Counted from the stretch's first letter, positions 32,311 through 45,300 are shown. The stretch is DNA of 64,000 bases from Hemerocallis citrina (GCA_017893485.1 CM030366.1:98639085-98703084), one strand, 5' to 3'. The notes: generated by a model from the sequence alone, not told the origin. Numbers and translations are program-made.

Positions 32311-33255
32311 CATTTTCATAAAATAATAAAGATCTTTCATGATAAGTTAGGTCGTCAATTATTTCAATATTTATATTACTAGTTTCTCTTGAAATTTATT
32401 TGGTTTATTGTTATGATTATTACTCGTTGTATACTAAAAAAGAATAATTTGAATTCATAGAAACCATTCATGCTTATTTCTCTATGAGGATAATAAACAT
32501 AAAAAACTAGCATTCTATCACTTCCTTAGTAATTAACCATTAATTCAAAAATCGGTGAGGCAATACCAAAATTATTATTATCCATTAGTTCTTTTGAATT
32601 TGAACAATAATCAATTATAAAATCAAGAGTAGAGAGAGGTTTCTAAGGATGCCTAAAAAATCAAAACAAAACGGCCCATCATGCTTTCGACCTAGTTAAA
32701 CCTTTTTGAGTTGCTCTGTACCAGTTACTAACAGTGGATAAAATACCTCTGGTATGCACCCTGATTTCTGTGCTCCTTTTACGTTCCTCCCATCTCAGAA
32801 TTACTATGCCCTCAATAGAGCTTCATCCGAGAGATACGTCTGGAACAACTAGTAGCACTTCGATACAGGCAACCACAACCTAGCTCGTTTCCTTCCGCTA
32901 GGTGTACAGTCTAACTATATAAGGTTGCAAATGGGTCTTTTTACAAGATCATTCAGGCAGAGCCTTACAAAACTCTCCCTAAGGGAAAAAGATTTAATAC
33001 CTTATTTTCTACAAGATCTAGTAGATGCATGAACTCATAAAAGATAATTTTTTTATTTCCTTCATACTTGTTACAAATAGAGACTCTTCAAGATTTAGAT
33101 TGGAATTTTTTCTCTGCCAGATTCTCTGCCCTCTACTTTACTCAGCCTACCATTTTATAGACCAAGGGATCAGCTTACAACAAGTTTACATGTGTCATTG
33201 CTTACATCACAAGTCCAATAATTGCTGCTTATATTAGTCTTTAATAATTGCCTTG
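32311..33255 (-). other. Non-coding part of pararetroviral block
   Basis: No frame of note. It holds a TATA-like CTATATAAGG at 32914-32923 and mixed-composition sequence that could be the viral promoter and leader, but nothing proves this. Confidence 0.3.
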
Positions 33256-33259
33256 TGGA

Positions 33260-34059
33260 CTACTCTAGAAAAAGAGATTCCTCTTGGCAGACATGTTCAC
33301 ATGCTTCACATTTGTGTTCATGTTTTGTCTTCATCAAGCTACAGTAGTATCTAGCTGTCTCTTCTGTCATTGTCATTGTTCCTGTGGATAGTATTTGGTA
33401 CCAGCTGTCAAACAGCTCATGCTTATCTTGTGGCTGTTTTATTTTTGCTATACTATACATTAATATTTTTTCTGGATTTGGGCTGTCATGGATCCATATG
33501 TTGCTTTCTATTAGTTTTATATTCTTTAACTCACAGTACATGTTTCTGAAGCCCATGACCCTTCTTTCGGGGATTAATTTTTCAAATTCTTTAGTTTTAT
33601 ATGATACAATATTTGATTCTCCATAGATCACCTGGGTGGTCATTCCTATTTTTATGATGTTTTCTGCTCGGAGCACTTCATTGTCTTCAAGATATTCGGG
33701 GATGGCTGAATATATTCTGACATATATTTTTGAGGCCTTTGTTAGGCCAAAATAACTCTTGGCTGTTTTGTAAATTTCTCTTGGCAAGTTGGCTAGTTCC
33801 TCACATTCTCTAGATGGATAGATGCAATGAATAAGTCCTCTTTCGAACAATACCCTTATTGTTATTGGATTAGCTCCTAGTAGGATGATGGCCTTGTTCA
33901 TATGTTGTTGTGACATAGTTTTGATGAACTAGTTCACCTCTGTTACTTGGCATAGTTTTTGAATATATTGTAAAAATAATGCTTTCTTTGATACTTTAAT
34001 AGGAGCATTCTCCGTAAGAAGTGTCTCCATGTATGTAGTCTTATTTGAGGATGTAAGTG
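33260..34059 (-). pseudogene. Second ORF of pararetroviral block, 3' part
   Basis: The main open frame (33260-33916) codes 218 residues. Just upstream (33940-34059) the same protein continues with one stop, up to the Element II insertion point. I do not recognise the family. Visible traits are LLGANPITIRVLFERGLI, a tyrosine-rich middle (KIYVRIYSAIPEYLED), and a C-terminal cysteine-histidine cluster, HEHKCEACEHVC, that could bind zinc. Position after RNase H is where transactivator-type or unknown ORFs sit in this family. Its 5' part is at 45641-45861. Confidence 0.6.
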
Positions 34060-34064
34060 CATCC

Positions 34065-37000
34065 TGTCACGCCCCGTTTTCCAAAAAGAATATGAAATAC
34101 GGATACACGACTCAACCCAGCGAATGATTTGCATCATCCATAAGCTGTTCAAGAATCTTTACAACATCTCACAATATAATCAGAGTCGGAAGTAAAAGAG
34201 TCAACCACACATGTATAATTGAATTAATAAACCAACAGAATTTACTTGAAACAAAACACATTAAGTCAAATAAATCAGAATCTGGGCAAGATAAATATCC
34301 TGGATCACATCGCCCAAATACAAAGTAATCATCCAAATACTCAAAATACATTATTCAAAGCAACAATAATAGCAATACTAATAAGCAAGAAATCCAGCAC
34401 TAATTATCTCATTTCGCTAATGCCGTCGGGCAGCTGACCATCCTGATCTGCAATTAACAATTGCAGAAGAAGGAAAGAGAAAACAAGTACCCGTCAATGC
34501 AAGTTACGGGCCACTTATAATGTAGGATACAAGTACATGGAATGATCAAATCTAAAATAACAGCGAAAATAAACATAGCATGGTATAATGCATCAACAGT
34601 AATAACTAGCATGAATCAGTAAAACAAAGTCAACTAGCATGGGATACTAACAGTAAAATGAATGTGTCAAGTATAATGTCATATAGCAACTAACAGTGTC
34701 CAGTAACAGTAAGCTCAGTGTATCAGTGTAACAGTATAATAGTATCAGTCCAACAGTATCAGTCTAACAGTATCAGTTTAACAGTATCAGTCTTATGTTC
34801 TTACAGTCTTGTGTGTATTACTAGCTAGGGAGCACTTCATACGCCCCAAAATATAACACATGGTTGCTACAACAAACAGTTCCGCTTTTAGATTTTATAG
34901 TGGACCATAATGGGGCAGTGTACTCAGGTATCAGTAACAGTAGCTGTAGGAGTAAAAATAACAGTAACAGTAGTAGTAAAAATAACAGTGACAGTAATAG
35001 TATGGAACACTAGCTCCCTTCCAAGTACACGTTTTCATATTTTCCACTACTAGATCTTCCTTTAAGAAACCCTGGCTTGATCACTTTTATTATGATTATC
35101 AACAGACATGATAATGCATGAAATAGTGTCAAACTAAAATGGTACAATCAGTATAAGGTTCAGGAAAACAAATAAACATGCATAGATGATATACGGTCAC
35201 ATAAACGAGCAAAACAGTGTATGTTCATATTCAGGACAGGATGACAGTACAATACTAAAACAGTGATTCCCGTTACTACAGAAATCCGTATCTGAATCCT
35301 TCAAAGAATCTGGAAAATAGACTTCCACAAGAATCCAGCGATTATATATATGCCGTATAGTATTTTACAAAATCATAACTCAAAACAGATTTGAATCCAG
35401 AAAATACGTTCAGCCAGAAATCAGTAAATCATATTCAATGAAAGGAAAACAACATTAAAACTCTTCAAATAAATCCAGGAAAAATCTGGGATAATTCCCT
35501 ATATGTCTAGTATCAGAATATAAAGTTTCATAATATTCCAGTAAAATTAGTTCAGTCAATAAAAATCAGAAAACATCAAGAAACGATAGTTTGGCAAATC
35601 TGGAATTCCCAACACTGCTGTACGAAAACTATAATATCTCGCAAACCGTGAAACAAAATCCAAATCCTTCAAAGGGAGATGAAAATGGACAAAATAAGAT
35701 GACTTTCATATTTCATAAATATTTTCCATATAGTAAAAGAAAATAGGGTGGAAATACGATTCTTTACAGAACAACAAGCAAAATACAGCTAGTATAGCTT
35801 TCATAAACAAGCATGAAATATCGTATAAAACTCATCAATAAAATTCACCAAAATTTTGGGTAATCCCTAGGTAGGTATAGAATTACTGTACAGAGTTTCA
35901 TATCAAAATAATATAATTAGAACTAGTATCAAAATAGTTTAATCATCAAAATCATCAAGAAACAAAATTTGGAAATAAAATATACCTCTGTAGTAAAATA
36001 GCCATAACTCACTCATACGAAAACGAATCGATCAAGGTCAGAGAGTTTGGAAAAAAGATAGATTTCTCTACAATTTATGTATAATACAAAAATTAATAAT
36101 TCTGATCTTAATAGGGTCTAAAATACAAATCAAAACTGATCAACGACAAATACAGATTTTCTCTTAAAAACAAAATCAATATAAACCACACGAAACTAGT
36201 TCCAATCACAATCAAACATAGTATAGAGTCTACTAAGTGTCCAAACATCATGAAATAGAGTATATAACATATTCACAACCATCATATCACATGGATCTCA
36301 TCAAACACATAATTCCACTTAATTATCTCACTTATATGAATAGATCAAGAACGATCAAACCTAGTTGTTTCATGTCGATTTTTGTGTCGAGAGGAAACTA
36401 TGGTCAAATAACACTGTAGAGACAAAACCCATCAAAAATAACACACACGAGTTGTCTCTAGAACCCAACTACACTATAAGCGGTATTTTTGACTTGTATC
36501 ATATAAAGGAATTGAAGTACAAGTTACGTGCCTTAACCTAAGACGAAAATGAAGACCACCAAGAATAACGGGAATGGATCCCGACAACGAACAAAACCCA
36601 CGAACAAGAATCCATGAACCAAAGTAAATACGAACCGAAACCAACGATCCACACATGCAAACTCGAGCACGTGCAACCAAGAGAAAGAGGGGGAACGTCG
36701 GGGGTAGCGGCGGCTGTCATTGCGATGCTGGTTGCTGCTGCTCTTACTGACGATCGGCGACGGCGATGGGCGGCAAGGCGAAGGGAGAGAGATGGAGAGG
36801 TGAATTGCTTGGTGTATGGGGTTGCGGCTTGGGGAGTTGGTCAGGTTTAATGGCGATCGGGAGTAGGGGGTGTGCAGGTTGGATAGGGAGTCGGGATGCA
36901 GTCAGAGGGCTAGTCGGGCTGGGGTTGACGGCGCAAACAGAGGGAGGCAGGGGGATAGCTTAGGGTTAGGGTTTAGTAGAGTGAGAGAGAGATTTATATA

Positions 37001-37440
37001 GGGTTTTAGTTTAGGGTTTGGGTATGTGGGTATTTGGGTTAATGGGTAGTTTAAGAGTAGTAGTAGGATTAGTCTCATAGGATTTTATTAGGATAAAATT
37101 TGTATAGGATTTAAAATAGGATTGTAGGTTAATTTGGCTTTGGTAATCAATTAGGTGTCAAAAGCAATATGATTAGAGATAGGGTAACCAACCAAAATAG
37201 CATGAACACCTAAGAGCAAAATAAAGAGAACAAGAATCCAATAAAGAGAAAAGAACAACAATTGATGAAGAACGAAGCAAAAGACGAACAAATCAATACA
37301 AAGAGCTCAAAATGAAACAAAAATGAATATATATTGAAACAACTCCATTATACGGTCCAAGAAAAAATACAAGAGAATACAAATACTTAAGAAGAAGGAA
37401 AATACATCAAAAATACGAAAAATGAAGAACAGGGGTTACA
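34065..37440 (-). repeat. Element II 3' LTR
   Basis: 3376 bp, beginning TGTCACGCCCCGTTTTCC and ending GGGGTTACA on the plus strand. It carries ~80 bases (about 36404-36482, including TTGTCTCTAGAACCCAACTA) that the other LTR has lost. A minus-strand TATATAAAT lies at 36992-37000. Frames within it are shadows. Confidence 0.92.
34711..35000. repeat. Minisatellite zones in Element II LTR
   Basis: Tandem AACAGTATCAGTCT units (about 34711-34795) and an irregular (AACAGTAGTAGTAAAAAT) zone at 34930-35000. The other LTR has fewer copies (42995-43070 and 43200-43270). The number of repeats therefore changed after insertion. Confidence 0.75.
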
Positions 37441-37456
37441 ATCCTACCCACCTAAC
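37441..37456 (-). other. Polypurine-like tract of Element II
   Basis: Next to the 3' LTR the minus strand reads TTAGGTGGGTAGGAT, moderately purine-rich. It is the expected site for a polypurine tract but is not a clean one. Confidence 0.4.
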
Positions 37457-37559
37457 AAAAAGAATTTTGTCCTCGAAATTCAAAAAGAAGATACATAGGG
37501 TAACCCCAAAAGAAAAGAAACAAAACCAAACAAAACAAAACAAAAAACTACTCAAACAA

Positions 37560-37782
37560 ATGAGAAAACTTCTGCTGAATCTTCTCCTCCAGCTCTCAAA
37601 TCGACTCACTGGGCGAGTGAGGATTCCTAGCAACACGAACCAACTTGATGACCTTGTTCTTAAGCACTTTCTCCTGCCCGATCCACAGTAGCAACTGGTG
37701 GAATCTCACAAGTCAAATCCGGCCGCACGGTCAACTCAGAGTAGTCGATCACGTGACTCTCATCGCGGATATATCTCCTGAG
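37560..37782 (-). pseudogene. Element II chromodomain region
   Basis: Reading the minus strand downstream of the integrase in pieces gives DESHVIDYSELTVRPDLTCE, a frameshift, then KNKVIKLVRVARNPHSPSE and SIWELEEKIQQKFSHLF. This is the chromodomain pattern of Tekay/Del chromoviruses (a ...VLWRNH...EATWE... type of motif). Frame disruption near 37700 suggests the domain is not made intact. Confidence 0.7.
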
Positions 37783-38755
37783 TTATGAGACATAGAAAAT
37801 ATCGTGCACTCCTAATAACGCTGTCGGCAAAGCAAGACGATAGGCCACCTTGCCTACTCGCTCCAAAATCTCAAACGGTCTAATAAATCTAGGGCTAAGG
37901 TTGCTTCTACCACCGAACTGAATGACAACATGCCATGGCGATACCTTAAGGAAAACATGGTCACCAACAACAAACTCCGAAGCCCTCCGATGGACATCAG
38001 CCCACCGCCTCTGCCTATCCCGAGCTGTCTGAAGATGCTTTCTGATCTGAGTCGCAGCATCAACTGTCCTGGTGATCAACTTTGGACCCAACAACTGCCT
38101 TTCACTAATGTCATCCCAGCACACTAGTGATCTGCATTTACGTCCATAAAGTGCCTTGAACGGTGCAGCTTTAAAACTGGCCTGAAAGCTGTTATTGTAC
38201 GAGAACTCTACGAGATGCAGATGGTCCTCCCAAGATCCACCAAACTGCAACATACATGATCGCAAAATGTCCTCAAGAATCTGAATAGTCCGCTTGGACT
38301 GTCCATTAGTCTGGGGATGAAAAGCTGTACTGAACTCAACTTACTCCCCAAACTAGCCTAAAGACTCCCAAAACTAAGATCTAAATCTCGTATCTCTGTC
38401 GGATACAATACTGACTGGAACCCCATGAATCCTGACAATCTCTTGCATGTACTTCTCAGTAAGGCTCTCATTAGACTGACCGACACTAAAAGGAATGAAG
38501 TGAGCACTCTTCGTCAAACGGTCGACAATCACCCAAACAGCTTTGTGACCCTTAGGACTCCTCGGCAAAGCAGTCACAAAATTCATGGTGATATGCTCCC
38601 ACGTCCACTCCGGAATAGGAAACGGTTGAAGAAGTCCAGCAGTTCTCTGATGCTCTGCCTTAACCTGCTAACATATCAAACAGTGAGCAACAAACCGAGC
38701 TGCAGCCCTTTTCATACCATGCCACCAGAAATAAAGTTTTAAATCTCGATACATC
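37783..38755 (-). pseudogene. Element II integrase core and C-terminus
   Basis: The frame at 38374-38586 has MNFVTALPRSPKGHKAVWVI (first catalytic Asp replaced by Asn), then RLTKSAHFIPFSVGQ and IVSDRDTRFRS (second Asp). A damaged stretch (38266-38373) contains the HPQTDGQ-equivalent region. The frame at 37783-38265 resumes with [33 protein letters not shown] and GDHVFLKVSPWHVV through to VAYRLALP. It is interrupted by stops, so no full integrase can be made. Confidence 0.82.
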
Positions 38756-39382
38756 TTAGTACCGCCAGGATGGATAAATACGAGGACTGATGAGCTTCCG
38801 CAAGCAACCTCTGATGAACTTCACTCTTAGGGACACACAATCGGGAACCAAAATGAAGTGAACCATCGGTATGAATAACCATGTACGTTCTGGACCCTGA
38901 CTCAACCTCAGCTCGAAAACCCTACAACTGCGCATCACTAGCCTGAGCCTCCTTGATCTGATCAATAAGAGAAGGCTGAAGCTGGAGCGCAAGACAACTC
39001 CGACCAAAACTCGGCAACAAAACCTTCAAATCCAACCTCCTCATCTGCTCAATGAGATCACTCTGCTGAGTAAGAAACATAACTGCTGGTCTCCTGCTCA
39101 AAGCATATGGCACCAAGTTTACTTTACCAGGATGATATTGCAAACTGATGTCATAATTGGCCATAATCTCCAACCATCGCATTTGCCTCATGTTTAATTC
39201 CTTCTGGGTGAAAACGTACTTGAGACGTCTGTAAAGATCTCCATGCAGTCTCCAAGTAAATAATGTCTCCACAGCTTCAAAGCATAGATCACTGCCGCTA
39301 ACTCCAAGTCATAAGTAGGATAGTTCTTTTCATGCGGCCTCAACTGCCTCGATGCATACGCAACGATACGACCCTTCTGCAT
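38756..39382 (-). pseudogene. Element II RNase H end and integrase N-terminus
   Basis: The frame at 39194-39382 holds [20 protein letters not shown] and [19 protein letters not shown], the RNase H core. The frame at 38922-39272 continues with [20 protein letters not shown] and YHPGKVNLVPYALSRRPA (VPYALSR where the family has VADALSR). The HHCC region follows between 38600 and 38760 in yet another frame. Frameshifts at about 39200 and 38960 divide it. Confidence 0.82.
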
Positions 39383-39445
39383 AAGAACTGCTCCAAGACC
39401 CTTACCAGAAGCATCACAGTGAATTACAAATCTACCTGAACCATC

Positions 39446-40465
39446 TTAAATAGTCAACACAGGCACTGACGTCAATCTATTCTTCAACTTAACAAAAGCC
39501 TCATTGCACTCACCAAACCAACAAAACTTCTGTTCCTTTCTTATCAGTTTAGTTAACGGCCCTGCAATCTTCGAAAAAATCTTGAACAAATTTCCGATAA
39601 TAGTCCGCAAGACCAAGAAAACTCTGAACTTTGGAAACTGACTTAGGAATAGGCCAATCATTCACAGCCTCAACCTTGGCTGGATCCACAGAAAGACCAT
39701 GCCAGAAATAATGTGCCCCAAGAAAGAAACCTTGTCCAGCCAAAACTTACACTTGCTGAGTTTTCCATAGAGCTGATTCTCTCTCAAAGTCTGCAGAACC
39801 ACTCTAAGATGCTCGGCATGATCTTCTCGATTCCGAAAATGTACCAAAATATCATCAATGAAGATCACCACAAATCTATCCAAGAACTGAGAGATGAACC
39901 AGTTTACAAGACTCATGAATACAGCTGGTACATTAGTGACCCCGAACAGCATCACAAGATACTCATAGTGCCCGTATTTAGTCCTGAATGCAGTCTTCTG
40001 TATATCAGCAGCCTTCACCTTGACTTGGTGATACCCATAACGAAGATCCAACTTTGAAAAAATAGCAGCCTCACTCAACTGGTCGAACAAATCATCGATC
40101 CTTGGCAAAGGATACCGGTTCTTCACAGTAACATTGTTTAGTTCCCGATAATCCATCCACAGTCGACGACTACCATCCTTCTTATTGACAAAAAGGACCG
40201 GAGCACCCCAAGGCAAAACACTTGGTCTGATGCAACCCAAATCAAGAAAATCCTGAATCTGTACCTTAAGCTCTGCTAGCTCAACTGGTGCCATCCTGTA
40301 GGGACTCTTCGATATCGGTGTCGTTCCAGGTTGAAAATTAATACCGAACTCCACTTTCTTATCAGGGGGTAATCCAGGCAACTCATCTGAAAAAATATCC
40401 AAGAAGTTTCGAACAACTAGAGGCGCAGCCTCACAGCCTGAGTGCAATTCCATTGCACAATCCAC
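39446..40465 (-). pseudogene. Element II reverse transcriptase
   Basis: A 267-residue frame (39662-40465) covers the RT fingers and palm: [55 protein letters not shown], the catalytic [11 protein letters not shown], and [18 protein letters not shown]. The thumb and connection continue at 39446-39661 (VQSFLGLADYYRKFV in the overlapping frame, then LTKLIRKEQKFCWFGECNEAF) after a frameshift near 39680. The catalytic FIDD is intact. Confidence 0.88.
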
Positions 40466-40594
40466 CTGTACAACTGCAGTCTTTGCTTGGCCAAGAAAAG
40501 ACTCCTCGGCATGGAACTCAAATTCTGCTCAATCTGGAATTCTGAAAACAACTTTCTTGGCATGGCAATCAATAATAACATGGGCTTCACACAA

Positions 40595-40900
40595 CTAATC
40601 CATACCCAGAATAACGTCGAATCTTGAATTCCCAATGATAATTAGGTTGGCTTTGAAATTTGCATCCCCAATAACAACAGAACATTGTCTGCACTCACGG
40701 GAACAAATGACAACACCACCACCTATCAAAATGTTCCAAGCCTCAGACATGTTGCTGCAATCCAACTGATGACCAGCAACAAATCGTGAGGAGACAAAAG
40801 AATGGGTTGCTCTAGAATCAAAGAGAACATGAGCGGAAAAAGAGCAAACAAGGATGACACCTAAGGGAGCAAAAGACAAGGAGAAAGAAAAAGAAGACAA
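40595..40900 (-). pseudogene. Element II protease, active site altered
   Basis: A 101-residue frame with the retropepsin pattern HVLFDSRATHSFVSSRF, then CSVVIGDANFKANLIIIG and SRFDVILGMD. The family active site is DSG or DTG; here the glycine is arginine (DSR), which should inactivate the enzyme. The frame ends at the ILGMDW position (40595). The link to RT (40466-40594) is shifted. Confidence 0.8.
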
Positions 40901-41198
40901 TCAAGGGTAAGGAAAATAACAATGCAGAAAGATAACGGAAAGAAAGCAAAACAAGACCAAAAGAAAGAAACAAGGAGAAAGCAAAACAACAACAACAAAC
41001 AAAAAACAAAAAGATACCTGCCACAACTCCTTCAGCTGTCTCAGCATCTGCAGCAGTCAAGTTGAAAGCCTGACCTCTCCTCGGAACAGTGGTCCTCTGA
41101 CCGACAATCTGACACTAAGGAGGAAGCGATGTCCTAACTGGACCACGAGCTGGGCCTGCTTGCTGAATAGGACCCCTGACTGGAAGAGCCACCTGCTG

Positions 41199-42272
41199 CT
41201 ACTGCAGACAATCGCGTACTGAATGATCAGCGACGCCACACCTAAAGCATCGGCGGTTGACGCGCCAACAATTCTTACGCTCATGCACAGATATCTGATA
41301 GAAGTCGTAAAAACCACCCTTCTGGAAACCAGCAGAAGGATACAGAGCTGCCCTGACCGGATGGGTTGGGACAGGCCTCCGAACAGGACCCCCAACAGGC
41401 CTAGCAGTAGGATGCGGAACAATCCGCGGAGAAGGAACCAACCCACCACGAGGCTGCTCCTGAGCTCGAGCTGCCTCAAGAGCTTCAGCATAAGTACGCA
41501 ACCGGAGAGAGACAAGATGCCTCTTGATATCCTGCTCAAGTCCATTTTTGAATTTACGAGCCCTATCCTCTTCGGTAGCCACAAGAGTGGCAGCGAAGCG
41601 GCTAAGTCTAGTAAACTCAGCTACGTACTCATCCACTGACCTGAAACCCTGTTTCAAGAAGTCCATGTTACAAGATTGTTTGAACAATTATGTAACAAAA
41701 TTCCAAAATAGAATAATGACTTAACCTGTTTTAGGGTCAGGAATTGTTGTTCCATCTCAACTCAAGTACTAATGGGGAAGAACTTCTCCAAGAATCCCCG
41801 AGTGAAAGTAGTCCAAGAAATAGGCCTCTCAAGTCACTTGGACTCGGCCATCCACTAGCTTGATGGAAACCACGTCCACCCTATCAGCCTCGGCAACACA
41901 TGCCGCCAAGAGCAAGCGCTCGGTCCGGATCAACCACTGTTCAGCCTCCAAAGGCATCTCAGTGCCGGAAAAATGGTCGGGATGCAGCCTCATAAAATCT
42001 GTAACTATTCCTGGACGAGGCGGAAGATTTACCTGCATAGGCACAACAGGAGGCGAAACCCGGGCAACTTTAAGAGCAACCATCACTAGATCGTTGTGGT
42101 TTTGCTGCTGATTGATCAGTCGCTCAAGCACAGCAGTGACAACCTCAATCAAATCAGGCTGAGAAGAATTTCCACGAGCCATAACTGCATAAAAATCAAA
42201 ACAATTAGCATCCAGAATCAAAGTTGATAATAATTCATTTACGTATGCATGGTTGGTGAAATATTGAGCCAA
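41199..42272 (-). pseudogene. gag: Element II gag
   Basis: The N-terminal frame (41829-42272) likely starts at MARGNSSQPDLIEV and holds FMRLHPDHFSGTEMPLEAEQ, the opening of the retrotransposon gag domain. About 140 bases (41690-41828) are frame-disrupted. The C-terminal frame (41199-41687) has GFRSVDEYVAEFTRLSRFA, a Pro/Arg-rich linker, and an intact zinc knuckle, CFRCGVADHSVRDC (C-x2-C-x4-H-x4-C). Gag packages the RNA in virus-like particles. The contrast with Element I, which lacks this region altogether, is notable. Confidence 0.85.
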
Positions 42273-42332
42273 TCCCAGTTCGAGCCAAGCTTGTCTAATA
42301 TATTAGGCAACTAATACATTAGCCAAACCTGG

Positions 42333-42344
42333 GCTCTGATACCA
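42333..42344 (-). other. Element II primer binding site (Met-tRNA)
   Basis: The minus strand reads TGGTATCAGAGC, a perfect match to the initiator Met-tRNA complement, ten bases from the 5' LTR edge. Confidence 0.9.
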
Positions 42345-42354
42345 CTAAAAGCCT

Positions 42355-45300
42355 TGTCAGACCCCACTTCCTAAAAAGAATACGGAATACGGATACACGA
42401 CTCAACCCTGCGAATGATTTGCATCATCTATAAGCTATTCAGGAATCTTTACAATATCTCACAATATAATCAAAGTCGGAAGCAAAAGAGTCAACCATAC
42501 ATGCGTAATTGAATTAATAAACCAACAGAATTTACTTGAAACAAAACACATTAAGCTCAAATAAATCAGAATTTGAGTAAGACAAATATCCTGGGTCACA
42601 TCGCCCAAATACAAAGTAATCATCAAAGTACTCAAAATACATTATTCAAAGCAACAATAATAGAAATACTAATAAGCAAGAAATCCAGCACTAACATCTC
42701 ATTTCGCCAATGCCATCGGGCAGCTGACCATCCTGATCCGCAATTAATAATTTCAGGAGAAGGAAAGAGAAAACAAGTACCCGTCAATACACGGGCCACT
42801 TATAATGTAGGATACAAGTACATGGAATGATCTAATCTAAAATAACAGCGGAAATAAACATAGCATGGTATAATGCATCAACAGTAATAACTAGCATGAA
42901 TCAGTAAAACAAAGTCAACTAGCATGGGATACTAACAGTACAATGAATGTGTCAAGTATAATGTCATATGGCAACTAACAGTGTCCAGTAACAGTAAGCT
43001 CAGTATATCAGTGTAACAGTCTAACAGTATCAATCTAATAGTATCAGTCTAATAGTATCAGTCTTATGTTTTTACAGTCTTGTGTGTATTACTAGCTAGG
43101 TAGTACTTCATGCGTCCCAAAATATAACACATGGTTGCTACAACAAACAGTTTCGCATTTAGATTTCATAGTGGACCATAATGGTGCAGTGTACTCAGGT
43201 ATCGGTAACATTAGCAGTAACAGTAAAAATAACAGTAACAATAGCAGTAAAAATAACAGTACCAATAACAGTATGGAACACTAGTTCCCTTCCAAGTACA
43301 CGTTTCCATATTTTCCACTACTAGATCATCCCTTAAGAAACCCCGACTTGATCACTTTTATTATGGTTATCAACAGACATGATAGTGCATGAAATAGTAT
43401 CAAACTAATATGGTACAATCAGTATTAGGTTCAGGGAAACAAATAAACATGCATAGAGGATATACGGTCACATAAACGAGCAAAACAGTGTATGTTCATA
43501 TTCAGGACAGCATGACAGTACAGTACTAAAACAGTGATTTCTGTTACTAAAGAAATCCAAATCTGAATCCGTCAAAGAATCTGGAAAATATACTTCCACA
43601 CGAATCGGTTATATATAAGTCATATAGTATTTCACAAAATCATAACTCAAATCTGATTTGAATCCAGAAAATACGTTGAGCCAGAAATCAGTAAATCGTA
43701 TTCATTGATAGAAAATTTGCATTAAATCTCCTCAAATAAATCCAAAAGAAATCTGGGGTAATTATCTATATGTCTAGTATCAGAATATGAAGTTTCATAA
43801 TATTCCCGTAAAATTAGTTCAGTCAACAAAAATCAGAAAACATCAAGACACAATAGTTTTGCAAATCTGGAATTCCCAACACTGCTGTACAAAAACTGTA
43901 CTATCTCGCAAACCGTGAAACGAAATCCAAATCCGTCAAAGGTATATGAAAATGGACAAAATAAGATAACTTTCATATTTCATAAATATTTTCCATACAG
44001 TAAAAGTAAATAGGGTGAAAATACGATTCTTTACAGAACAGCGAGCAAAATACAGCAAGTATGGCTTTCATAAATAAGCATGAAACGGCATATAAAACTC
44101 ATCAATAAAATCTACCAAAATTTTGGGTAATCCCTAGGTAGGTATAGAATTACTGTACAAAGTTTCAGATCAAAATAATATAATTAGGATTTGTATCAAA
44201 ATAGTTTAATCATCAAAATAATCAAGAAATGAAATCTGGAAATAAAATACCTCTGTAGTAAAATAGCCATAACTCACTCATACGAAAATGGAATCGATCT
44301 ATGTCAGAGATTTTGGAAAAAAGACAGATTTCTCTACAATTTATGTCTAATACAAAAATTAATAATTCTGACCTTAATAGGGTCTAAAATACAAATCAAA
44401 ACTGATCAACGACAAATACAGATTTTCTCTTGAAAACAAAATTAACATAAACCACACGAAACTCGTTTCAATCACAATCAAATATGGCATAGAGTCTACT
44501 AAGTGTCCAAACATCATGAAATAGAGTATATAATATATTCAAAACCATCATATCACATGGATCTCATCAAACACATAATTCCACCTAATTATCTCACATA
44601 TATGAATAGATCAAGAACGGTCAAACCTAGTTGTTTCATGTCGATTTTTGTGTCGTGAGGCAACTATGGTCAAAGTATTTTTGACTTATATCATACAAAG
44701 AAATTGGAGTACAAGTTACTTGCCTTAACCGAAGACGAAAACGAAGAACACCAAGAATAACGGGAATGGATCCCAACAACGAACAAAACTCACGAACAAG
44801 AATCCACGAACCAAAGCAAATACGAACCGAAACCAACGATCCACACGTGCAAACTCGAGCACGTGCAACCAAGAGAGAGAGAGAGGGGGAACATCGGAGG
44901 TCACGGTGGCTGGTGTTGCGATGCTGGCTGCTGCTGCTCCTGCTGACGATCGGCGACGGCGACGGGCAGCAAGGGGATAGGAGAGAGATGGAGAGGTGAA
45001 GTGCTCGGTGTATGGGGTTGCGGTTTGGGGAGTTGGTCGGGTTCAATGGAGATCAGGAGTAGGGGGTGTGCAGGTCGGATGGGGCGTCGGGATGCAGTCG
45101 GAGGGCAAGTCGGGCTGGGGTTGACGGCGTAAACAGAGGGAGGCCGGGGGATAGCTTAGGGTTAGGATTTAGTAGAGACAGAAAGAGATTTATATAGGGT
45201 TTTAGTTTAGGGTTTGGGTATGTGGGTATTTGGGTTAATGGGTAGTTTAGGAGTAGTAGTAGGATTAGTCTCAAAGGATTTGATTAGGATAAAATTTGTA

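Noticed and set aside
36474..36963. Frames in the GC-rich part of the Element II LTR, repeated near 44.6-45.1 kb
   Set aside because: LTR leader sequence; frames are not conserved between the two LTRs.
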